In this document: one piece after another, positions 55,521 through 64,000 of the stretch
Position numbering within the stretch: the first letter of the stretch is position 1
How the letters are laid out: each line of letters begins with the position of its first letter
NCBI RefSeq assembly: GCF_040958095.1
Contig: NC_091154.1
Span: 45,503,486 to 45,567,485 of the forward strand
Direction: 5' to 3'
DNA from: Procambarus clarkii
Taxonomy: Eukaryota; Arthropoda; Malacostraca; Decapoda; Cambaridae
Length of the DNA stretch: 64,000 bases
Made by a program: the position numbers and the translations under genes
The notes under the pieces: generated by a model
Databases searched by the model: none
Seen by the model: the letters and a program-made list of their open reading frames with translations, nothing else
Told to the model about the DNA's origin: nothing

Positions 55521-55597
<77 letters not shown>
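55521..55597. repeat. (TA)n between PLE2 and T element 4
   Basis: About 75 bases of pure (TA)n. Confidence 0.95.
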
Positions 55598-56040
<443 letters not shown>

Positions 56041-56089
56041 TTAAGTTCTTTAATTGTTTAATAGTAGTAATAATCATTGTAAATAATTA

Positions 56090-57545
56090 TAATCTTGGGA
56101 CCTCTTCTTTTTCTTATATACATTAATGATCTGCCTAATGTCTCTAACATTCTGAAACCTATTTTGTTTGCTGATGATACTACCCTCATCTACTCCAACC
56201 CCAACCCACATACACTAAATGATGTTGTTAATAATGAACTAAAAAAAGTCCACTTATGGATGTCAACCAACAAACTAACACTTAACATAGAAAAGACCTA
56301 CTACATCCTATTTGGAAGCAAATCTACAAATGCAATTCAGCTTCAGATTGACAATGTAAACATTAGCAATAAAAATGATGGAAAGTTTCTTGGCATATTC
56401 CTAGACAAGAGACTCAACTTCAATACCCACATACAACACATAACTAAGAAAGTCTCTAAAACAGTTGGTATACTCTCCAAAATCAGATATTATGTTCCTA
56501 ACTCTGCTCTCATTTCTCTATATTATGCACTAATCTATCCCTATCTCAACTATGGTATCTGTGCATGGGGTTCAACCACTGCAAACCACCTCAAGTCCAT
56601 CATCACCCATCAAGTCCATCATCAGAATAATATCAAATTCTGCTTTCAGACAACACACAGCCCCCTTGTTTAACTCCCTAAACATGCTAAACATAATCTC
56701 ACTCCACAAATTCTCTTGTGTCAACTACATTTACAAAACCCTGTTCTTAAATGCAAATCCTTGTCTGAAACTCTTCTTGGACAGATGTAATAGGACCCAT
56801 TATCACCTCACCAGAAATAAATATCTCTTTGATATCCCCAGAGTTAAACTTAATCTGTGTAAACACTCTATGCAAATAAAGGGACCCAGTTTATGGAACT
56901 CACTCCCTATTGAATTGAAAAGCTGTCCAACTTTTACATCATTCAAAATCAATACTAAAAAGTACCTAATTTCATCTTCATAGTTTTTCACTTTTTACCT
57001 TAAAATTGCACTGTATCAATTGCTACCCAATCTCCCAACCTTTATGTTCCCAATTTGAACATCTTTACCATTGAGATCATTGCTGTCTTCTTATATGTGC
57101 TGCCAATCTGTTGTATGGGGTTTATAAACCTTGTTTATCTGTATCTTTTGCTACCCAGTCTCCCAATCTTTATGTACCCAATCTGAACATGTTTACCATT
57201 GTGATCATTGCTGTCTTATATGTGCTGTCAATCTGCTGTATGGTGTCTATTAACCTTGTTTAAATTACTAATCAAGCTGTCAATGTAATTAATCAGAGCT
57301 TTAATATAACAATGTGCTTTAATATACTTACTTATCTCTCTCATCTCATTTTTCTCTTGTAATGTATCCTTATCATTTATCAATTCTGATTGAAATTACC
57401 TACTTAAAATTATCTGCTAGATTAAGGACCTGCCCGAAACGCTGCGCGTACTAGTGGCTTTACAAGAATGTAAATACTGTACTATCCAATGTATTCTCAC
57501 TAACCCAATGTACCTTCTTGTATATATATAAATAAATAAATAATA
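56090..57545 (+). mobile_element. LINE-A copy, 5'-truncated in RT
   Basis: The best LINE-A copy here. RT and C-terminal coding to 56983, then a 3' UTR with a degenerate internal duplication (gctacccaatctcccaacct/gctacccagtctcccaatct). It ends tgcccgaaacgctgcgcgta, gtggctttacaagaatgtaa, then (AAAT)n at 57525-57545. This end defines the tail shared with SINE2. Confidence 0.85.
56095..56983 (+). pseudogene. LINE-A reverse transcriptase, C-terminal half
   Basis: Opens at LGPLLFLIYINDLPNVSNIL (the first codon of the long frame is not a real start). RT box PILFADDTTLIYSNP (Asp-Asp intact), then KVHLWMSTNKLTLNIEKTYY, FLGIFLDKRLNFNTHIQHIT, ISLYYALIYPYLNYGICAWGS, a frameshift at about 56600-56640 from a small duplication (catcatcacccatcaagtcc), and a second frame to 56983 with NALF, HYHLTRNKYLFDIPRVKLNL and GPSLWNSLPIELKSCPTF. 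The upstream RT and endonuclease are absent. Jockey-superfamily LINE; clade not called. Confidence 0.85.
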
Positions 57546-57621
57546 AATAAATAAATAATAAAATATATATAATAAATATTTTTTAATTAATATTTATAAA
57601 TGGCATTTATAATAGTAATTC

Positions 57622-58333
57622 AATTTCTTTATTATGCACCCCATACCCACCCCGTGAGCGGTGATGTAAAGGATTACAGAGGCACATAATCGGTTCAGGA
57701 ACTGAACCCTCTAGTTCGTTTAGCTAAGCAAATAACAATGTTTGACGCTAGTTACAAAATTATTAATGTTGTATATACATGTACACATACTCATGCATAC
57801 ATGTACATATACATACGTATACATATATATATATATACACATACATATTTAATCACCCACACAAATACACACATCAATAATCTTTTGTGTCACAAGTGAT
57901 TCAACAAGAGGCTCACAACAGTCACTATACAAGGCACTTTACATCTATGGTGAGTCACACAGTTACTAGTCTTGCTGCACACCCACCCAACTGGGCGGCA
58001 GCTTTACAGTCATGTGCTCCACACCCACCCAACTGGGCGGCAGCTTTACAGTCATGTGTATACATTACCTACAGTAAGCAAATTTTGGATACTTCGCTAA
58101 GATTTCGGGCAGCACATCATTATGAACGAAGTACTTACTCATTTCTTGGACACTATTGATGGTGTTATCTCTAAATTCCGCAATTTTTTTACATTCCATT
58201 ATATAATGACGCAAAGTATGCGAATAGTTCTGCTGACAGAGTTTACATTTAGTCAAATCTACATCAGCAGATGTTACGAACTCCCAGAGGTACTTGTAGC
58301 CGAGCCTAAGCCTAGCAGTGGTAACGTCTAGAA
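57622..58333 (-). mobile_element. I-type LINE, 3' end only
   Basis: The 3' UTR at 57622-58060 is like those at 757 and 42135. A direct repeat of 46 bases (cacacccacccaactgggcg...) lies at about 57977-58060. Coding remnant follows to 58333. AT-rich flanks on both sides. Confidence 0.85.
58065..58331 (-). pseudogene. I-type LINE zinc-knuckle region
   Basis: The open text from about 58331 reads TARLRLGYKYLWEFVTSADVDL, then CKLCQQNYSHTLRHYIMECK and a stop at 58065. It is nearly the same as in the nested copy at 42451 (substitutions such as V to I). It contains the Cys-Cys-His-Cys knuckle only. 5'-truncated remnant. Confidence 0.85.
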
Positions 58334-58601
58334 GTAAGTGATAATAAATATAAATAATTATAATAAAAATAAATATAAACTTTTATAAACAACATTTATA
58401 ATTAAAATAATTTATAATAGTAATCATAATATTATGTTAATATTGTAATAATAGTAATGATATATATATTATCTATAATGGATTTAATAAATTCAATACA
58501 ACTAATAACTAATTACATGTACATTTATATAAAATTAGACTATTGCATTTACGAAGAGGATTAGTTATTTATCATGGTATTAAATTCATAAGACTTTGAG
58601 G
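58334..58601. other. AT-rich, no gene
   Basis: Runs of 'taataaatataaata' type sequence. Confidence 0.6.
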
Positions 58602-58925
58602 GGTTGCTGCGGAACACCGGCAGGAGGGAGGGTGTTTGGTTGCTGCGGAACACCGGCAGGAGGGAGGGTGTTTGGTTGCTGCGGAACACCGGCAGGAGGG
58701 AGGGTGTTTGGTTGCTGCGGAACACCGGCAGGAGGGAGGGTGTTTGGTTGCTGCGGAACACCGGCAGGAGGGAGGGTGTTTGGTTGCTGCGGAACACCGG
58801 CAGGAGGGAGGGTGTTTGGTTGCTGCGGAACACCGGCAGGAGGGAGGGTGTTTGGTTGCTGCGGAACACCGGCAGGAGGGAGGGTGTTTGGTTGCTGCGG
58901 AACACCGGCAGGAGGGAGGGTGTTT
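58602..58925. repeat. Perfect 36-bp minisatellite, 9 identical copies
   Basis: The unit starts ggttgctgcggaacaccggc and ends aggagggagggtgttt. 9 x 36 = 324 bases with no difference that I can see. Because 36 is a multiple of three, several frames stay open (12-residue periods such as GCCGTPAGGRVF). These are not evidence of a gene. Confidence 0.97.
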
Positions 58926-59655
58926 GAAGTCTAAGGCAGGGGAAGGTTGGACAGAGGTGGGGAGCCTTCTCGCCATGCCCAGTGGCTGGGGGGATTGGCG
59001 CCCTGAAGCTACATAAACACCCTATACCCTCCTGAAGGGGAAAGGGAAGTTAGGGGGACAACAAATGCCCCCACTGGTTGAGCACCCATGTCGACGCCAA
59101 ATGTTAGTCATGCGTTTTCCTTCCCACAGAAACTTCATCGCTTTTGCAAGCAATGTCCATTTTCTGTGCTTGGAGGAAAACGCATGGATAGAGTGGGGGG
59201 ACTTCTTTTTTGTTTAATAAGAATAATTTTTTATAATTATAATAACAATTATAATATTTATATTAATATTTGCTATTGCATTTATAATAATAATAGTTAT
59301 ATTAATATTTATAATAATTGTGATAACATTTAACTAATAACTAATCGTTTGAGGGTGGTGTGTTGGCCTTAGGTTAAAATGTTGCAGTGAAGGTGAACCA
59401 CAAGCAACTGTGCTGGTGTACTGGATTCTAAAGCAACTAAAGAGGTTGGTGCTCTCCCGTGACCCTGGAGGTGCCAAACCTCTTCCCACCCCTCCTATGC
59501 TAACGAGTGAACAACGTGCTATTGGCTGTTCAATGTAAGTGATACTGCATGATAATCTGCAGCTCACTACCCAGCGAACAGTTTCATCGACTGACTTGTC
59601 TTCTTGTCGCCACTGTGATATTAATAATCTGCATAAATAACAAGCTAAAGGAATC
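58926..59655. other. No gene recognised; probable leader of the downstream LINE in its last part
   Basis: 58926-59090 has the G-rich composition of the minisatellite; 59200-59340 is AT-rich. 'gcgttttccttccc' near 59111 is echoed inverted as ggaggaaaacgcatgg at 59173. Unassigned. Confidence 0.4.
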
Positions 59656-60166
59656 ATGGCAACCGCCCTTGTCCCAGGTGAGTCGCCGCTGCTGCCAGAT
59701 GTGCGTTCAGCAGCCCAGATTGTTCGTGATTCACCTGCTGCTGGTACACAAGTCTCTCTCCAGGCAGGAGAGAGCCAAGGAGAAACTGGGGCTGTATTCC
59801 AGGAGGTGGTGAGTAAGAAGGAAAAAAGACAACTACAGCGGGAAAGAACCCGCTTAACCCGCGTGATCTTCCCTCCTGGCACTGGTCTTGCTGACAGATT
59901 TCAGTGGTTTTCTGCAGCCACCAAAGCCCATCACACTAAACGCATGAAGATAAAGAGAGATAAAGACAATCATGTCTTTGTCACGAATGATGACGCCTTT
60001 GTTAATGCAGGAATATGCTGGGATAAAAATGTTGCGAGCACCGTGTGATGACTCAGTGAAGGTGAAAATCTTCTTTGGTGTTAACAAGTGCATTGACCCA
60101 TTGTGGGTGACCTTGAGGCACCAGAGTGCTTCCGGTCCGCCAATGTGGAAAACCCACACCGCACTA
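59656..60166 (+). pseudogene. I-type LINE ORF1 (gag-like), N-terminal part
   Basis: ATG at 59656: MATALVPGESPLLPDVRSAA, then a basic stretch (KKEKRQLQRERTRLTRVIFP) and TGLADRFQWFSAATKAHHTK. The frame stops at 60046. The sense of the protein continues in the +1 frame: DSVKVKIFFGVNKCIDPLWV and TLRHQSASGPPMWKTHT, until SINE2 interrupts it. I recognise the arrangement (basic N-terminus, knuckles downstream) as LINE ORF1 but know no specific domain in this part. Confidence 0.65.
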
Positions 60167-60472
60167 ATTTTTTTTTTTTTTTTTTTTTTTTGAGATATAT
60201 ACAAGAGTTGTTACATTCTTGTACAGCCACTAGTACGCGTAGCGTTTCGGGCAAGTCCTTAATCCTACGGTCCCTGGAATACGATCCCCTGCCGCGAAGA
60301 ATCGTTTTTTCATCCAAGTACACATTTTACTGTTGCGTTAAACAGAGGCTACAGTTAAGGAATTGCGCCCAGTAAATCCTCCCCGCCCAGGATACGAACC
60401 CATGACATAGCGCTCGCGGAACGCCAGGCGAGTGTCTTACCACTACACCACGGAGACTGCGAAAAAAAAAAC
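60167..60472 (-). mobile_element. SINE2 inserted in LINE ORF1
   Basis: Poly-T (60167-60190) marks its 3' end on the minus strand. The tail core gcccgaaacgctacgcgtac is at 60236-60252, A-box tggtgtagtggtaagac and B-box gggttcgtatcc. Nearly identical to 44066-44331. Confidence 0.9.
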
Positions 60473-61622
60473 TCATCGTTGCAAACTGGACAGCATCAAC
60501 GGAGTGCCCCAAGCGACTCTCAGTGCCCCTAGCGCTGGGTCATGTGTGAGCTTACAGAGTGGCTCGCTATATACCTCCACGCCGGAGGTGCTACAAATGT
60601 CAGCGTTGGGGCCACACTGCAGTGCGCTGCACCTCCAGGACCCACCGATGTGCAGTGTGTGATGGTGTTCATGATTCTCAGGAGTGTTTTGACCTCTTCA
60701 ACGCCGGGCGCACTGTGACAACTAGATGCGTTAAATGTCATACTCCTGGCGTGATGGCAACTCACCAGAGCTGCCCAGCTGCTGCTAGGCCGCCCCCTAC
60801 AAGCAGTACCCCGCTCTACAAGGCGTCACGTCACGATGATGGAGTGTCACCATCAGTGGAAAGTTGTCCTATGCCATCGACTACGGTGGACCACAGCTGG
60901 CACTCTGACTCCCCGCTCACCCTTGACTCACTCTGGACAACGAAACAGCGGCGAGCATCTTTGCCCACTCATCTGGGCACCGGGTGCCACAGTACACAGT
61001 TGCGTGGAGTGGCACCCACGGTGGGTGGAGACCTCGGCCTCTCCTCCCCACCACCGCCAACCCCCCCAAGGTGGGAAGGTAGTTGTGAAGGTGCGGGCAT
61101 TTAAATGCTCTGTGGAGTGGAAGCCTGCGCTACAACGAACAGATTCGGAGCTACAGCATACTCGGGAACTTGAGTTAGAAGAGAGTCGCCGTCAGTATGA
61201 AGCAGATATGTTAGCAATTAAACAGACGTATGAGCAGACGCTGAAAGAAATACAGCAGCGCTGTCACTGTTACCGTGAAGAACATGGTGAGTACAGTGAC
61301 CTGGACAGTAACCCACTTATCACCAGCCAGGACTGAGAGCAGTGTAGTGGGCGAGGCTCACACACCTGGTGACTTAGATACCGCTACTCGTCTAGCTCGT
61401 GTGTTTGATATATCGCAGCTAGAATCTGCGGAAATTGACAACCTATTAAACACAGTGTTTCCCAAATCCTTAAAAACAAATGTCAGAGAGTTCATAAGTA
61501 ACAGTGTCATTGACAAAGAAACGAGAGACAATGTATTGCAGCTGTATTGCCTTGCAGTCAACTGCATCACAGAACTTAGAGGGGTACCAGGAGTGATACC
61601 AAGCAGAGCAAGGGGACAGTAA
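60473..61622 (+). pseudogene. I-type LINE ORF1, zinc-knuckle and C-terminal part
   Basis: Three cysteine knuckles in a row near 60586-60780: CYKCQRWGHTAVRC (CX2CX4HX4C), CAVCDGVHDSQEC and CVKCHTPGVMATHQSC. This is the gag-like nucleic-acid-binding pattern of I-type LINE ORF1. A Pro/Ser/Thr-rich linker follows (60780-61100). In shifted frames come a coiled-coil-like stretch (LELEESRRQYEADMLAIKQT) and a C-terminal piece (ESAEIDNLLNTVFPKSLKTN) ending at 61622. At least two frame changes break it. Confidence 0.75.
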
Positions 61623-61674
61623 CTTACACAAACGCACATAAAAGCTTTTTGGGACTAATAATTAAATATAAACT

Positions 61675-62502
61675 ATGGATCCCTCCACAAACTCTCCCAA
61701 TACATCGGTGCTTCGTGTCCTCAGTTGGAACATAGCATCACTCAGGAAAAGGCTTCCTGATCTCCACCACAAAGTGACGACCGAGCCTATTGAAGTCGTC
61801 TGCCTTCAGGAGTGCAGAGTTCCCACCAGGTCTCCACCCTCTAAATTACCCTCCTTTGCGGTCAATAACCTAAAATCCAGTCACTCTTGTATTTTGTATG
61901 TTAAGAAGTCCCTTCCTCACCAGCTACTCCCAGCCAAGTCAACCGAAGGGCTCCAGTATCATGGCGTGAAGATCTACGTGGGGAACTCTGCCCTCAATAT
62001 TTTTAACCTGTATGCCCCTAGTGATAAGTTTAATTATGCTGACCTTCCTATTTGTATTCAGACTGAGCCTACCATCATTGTAAGTGATTATAACACTAGG
62101 CATAGGAATACTGGTAATTCGCAGTTCAGTAATCATAACGGCAACCAACTGTTGTCACTATTAGGTAATCACGATGATGCACAGATTGTGGGTGACCTTG
62201 AACCGACGCATATCTACGGAGGTATTCTTGATCTATGTCTCGGTTTCAACGTCTCCCACACCGTGTGCGCCTCGTCAATAGTGCCAGATATGGCGTCTGA
62301 TCATCTGGCCATATTAGCCACTGTAAGCATTGGCAGCTCTATCCTCCCTGGTGGAGTGTTCAAGCGGAAGAGGCTGACTCTGCCCATCGATCAACGAGAC
62401 AATTTTGTTGCTCATGTGTCAGATTGGTGCAGTTCATCTGAGCCTTCATCAGTTGAAGATTTTAACAATGAGCTCACAGGTACTATCGAGCAGTTTATAT
62501 AA
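61675..62502 (+). pseudogene. I-type LINE APE endonuclease
   Basis: ATG at 61675. Motifs: LRVLSWNIASLRKRLPDLHH (Asn), VVCLQECRVP (Glu), NIFNLYAPSDKF, TIIVSDYNTRHRNTG (the usual GDFN box, here SDYN), GGILDLCLGFN and MASDHLAILATV (Asp-His). The frame stops at TAA 62500-62502, but the coding sense goes on in the same frame into the RT part, so this is a single nonsense change. The altered GDFN box may reflect decay. Confidence 0.85.
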
Positions 62503-64000
62503 TCACTTGATCCATCGTTCAGGCCACGTAACCCAAATTACACTGGTCATAGCACTTATGCTTATTATAATGATTCTAAATTGCATGCACTAAAACGCAC
62601 TGCCAGAAGAATTGGACTAGCTTGTAGAAGGACCCGCACTGCTGAAATGCTTAAGCTCTTTCAAACGGCTCTGGCTAAGGCCAGGGAACGTATGGTGGAG
62701 CTGAGGCAGACAGACTGGGAAACTTTTGTCAGTGGTCTCAATTCTCACACGCCACTAAGTCGGGCATGGAAGGATATCAACAAGATCAAAAGGAAAAATG
62801 CTGCAGAGATCTCGCACCCTAATTCTCTGCACAGAGCAAATGAGCTTGTTGGTGCTTGGGCCACGACTTCCAGCTTTGACAGTCTTCCTCTACCCTCACA
62901 GAATGAATTAAATAATAAATATGCTGATAGAACAAGGCTTCTTGACTTCATGCTTCATCAAGAGGATGACTGTGACATGTTTTTTACTGAATACGAACTA
63001 GGCTCTGCTCTACATAAAGACAAAGCTACATCACCCGGGGAGGATGGAGTTACTTACGGCATACTGCATATGCTTCTGCTAGTTCCAGGGAATCCCTTGC
63101 TTCAATTGTATAATATGAGCTATGTAACTGGGGAGCTTCCAAAGTCATGGACCAACAGTGTTATTATTCCCATTCCTAAACCAAACCAGCAGAGTGCTTT
63201 TCGCCCAATCTCCCTCACTAGTTGTCTCTATAAGTGACTTGAGAGGATGGTTCTCAACCGTCTCCTTTACAGAATTAGTAACATGTTGTCTCCCCAGATA
63301 TATGGCTTTATGCATGGAAAGAGTGTACATCACTGTATTACCACATTCCTCACCCTGCATACTGATAGGTCATATACCACTTTCCTAGATCTTAAGTCAG
63401 CCTTTGACATTGCTAACCCACACGTCATTTTGAGCGAACTTGCTAAAATGAATGTTGGAGGATGGCTTCTACGGTGGATAAGAGGCTATCTATCCAACAG
63501 GAAGTCATCTGTACTGTTCCAAGGGCATAGGAGTGTAACGAGAGATTTTGAACTTGGCACTCCACAGGGAGGTGTCCTTAGTCCCTCTCTGTTCAATGTG
63601 TTAATCAATGGACTTTTAAACTCAGTAACTTGGAGACCCAGCGAACACATCATTAGCTATGCGGATGATATACTGATCCACACCAATGGGTATACCAACA
63701 CCCAAAATGTTCTGAACTCTGTATTGTACACATGTCAGGAACTAGGCTTGGTCATCTCAGTAGAGAAAACAAAGATCCTGAACCGACGCCCACCCAGACG
63801 AGGTGGGGCCGTTCGCAAAATGCAGTTGGATGATGGCTCTCTGCTCGACTATGTCACCAGATACAAATACCTTGGTCTTGAAGTTCCACTGTACCACAAT
63901 GTTGTAGCCAGACTGGGTCGCCAATGTAGAGAGAGGCTCCGTGCTCTCAAGGCTGTGGCAAGCTACCATCCAAGCTGTGGTGCATATGTGAAAATTGTCA
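62503..64000 (+). pseudogene. I-type LINE reverse transcriptase (window-truncated)
   Basis: In frame with the endonuclease. Linker ARRIGLACRRTRTAEMLKLF and RAWKDINKIKRKNA; RT blocks TSPGEDGVTYGILHML, NSVIIPIPKPNQQSAFRPIS; an in-frame TGA at 63235-63237; then YGFMHGKSVHHCITTFL, TTFLDLKSAFDIANPHVI (Asp), LGTPQGGVLSPSLFNVLING, ISYADDILIHTNG (Asp-Asp), ELGLVISVEKTKIL and YKYLGLEVPLYHNVVARLG, with the frame open to 64000. With only two nonsense changes over about 775 codons, the copy has decayed little. It matches the broken copy at 2296-3393. Confidence 0.9.

Larger units (their letters stand above)
52662..55527. mobile_element. PLE2: head-to-head inverted pair
   Basis: The arms 52691-53708 (minus) and 54510-55527 (plus) are reverse complementary over about 1018 bases; the 801-base loop (53709-54509) belongs to the longer minus copy. 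Both ends carry the same terminal region (hammerhead-like motif, then the start of a new ORF) and run into (TA)n. Confidence 0.9.
59656..64000 (+). mobile_element. I-type LINE copy 4, long, runs off the window
   Basis: Carries a gag-like ORF1 (broken, with SINE2 inserted), endonuclease, and RT to the window end. Only a few stops separate the pieces, so it is the most complete I-type copy here. The RNase H domain would lie past 64000. Confidence 0.88.

Noticed and set aside
58561-59016. Overlapping frames with 12-residue periods
   Set aside because: Caused by the 36-bp minisatellite, a multiple of three; no start context or domain.
59100-59190. Possible host exon after 'ccttcccacag' (polypyrimidine + AG)
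   Set aside because: No neighbouring exon, no donor with matching frame, no protein I recognise; the text also contains an internal inverted echo.

Overview
This window looks like repeat-dominated nuclear DNA of an arthropod, most likely a decapod crustacean. That is inference from very long (GA)n, (TG)n and (TA)n arrays, CCTAA/TTAGG motifs (the arthropod telomere unit) inside a transposon family, and many LINEs, Penelope-like elements and tRNA-derived SINEs. I see no convincing host protein-coding gene. Every long open frame that makes biological sense belongs to a retroelement; the rest are open frames through simple repeats.

Layout. 1-3393: repeat R, a LINE-A scrap and a broken I-type LINE (RT + RNase H). 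3394-9120: two inverted arms of one repeat around a minisatellite-rich spacer. 9600-14240: a LINE-B copy broken by two LTR-retrotransposon remnants facing opposite ways. 14370-17942: GA and TG arrays broken by SINEs and LINE tails. 17943-24622: a nearly complete LINE-B (minus) whose ORF1 is split by an L2-like LINE (plus, 789-codon frame) with a 7-bp target-site duplication (TSD). 25419-26694: LINE-C holding a SINE. 27295-29375: LINE-A joined to R (minus). 29376-34068: a CR1 element with intact SGNH-esterase ORF1 and EN-RT ORF2, broken near its 3' end by an inverted CR1 copy. 34180-35265: a foldback element split by a SINE, then a U6 snRNA fossil. 35650-38800: a second, decayed L2-like LINE. 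38835-45063: R copies, inverted minisatellites, LINE-A with a nested I-type LINE, and a SINE. 45065-56035: three Penelope-like element (PLE) families, two as large head-to-head inverted repeats, with hammerhead-ribozyme-like motifs, plus four copies of a terminal-inverted-repeat element (T) lying in (TA)n arrays. 56036-64000: LINE-A, an I-type LINE tail, a perfect 36-bp minisatellite and an I-type LINE running off the window.

How the parts work together. Two SINE families end in tails matching two different LINEs here: SINE1 matches the L2-like LINE, SINE2 matches LINE-A. This suggests two parallel LINE/SINE partnerships. LINE-B and LINE-C 3' ends abut (AC)n arrays, and PLE and T ends abut (TA)n arrays, so microsatellites and element ends look mechanistically linked.

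Most interesting points: the 1338-bp-arm PLE palindrome with an 8-bp spacer at 49490, the T family in (TA)n, the shared SINE/LINE tails, the repeated R/LINE-A junction, the CR1-in-CR1 insertion and the degenerate hammerhead motifs. All coordinates come from reading by eye; edges of decayed repeats are good to about 10-50 bases.
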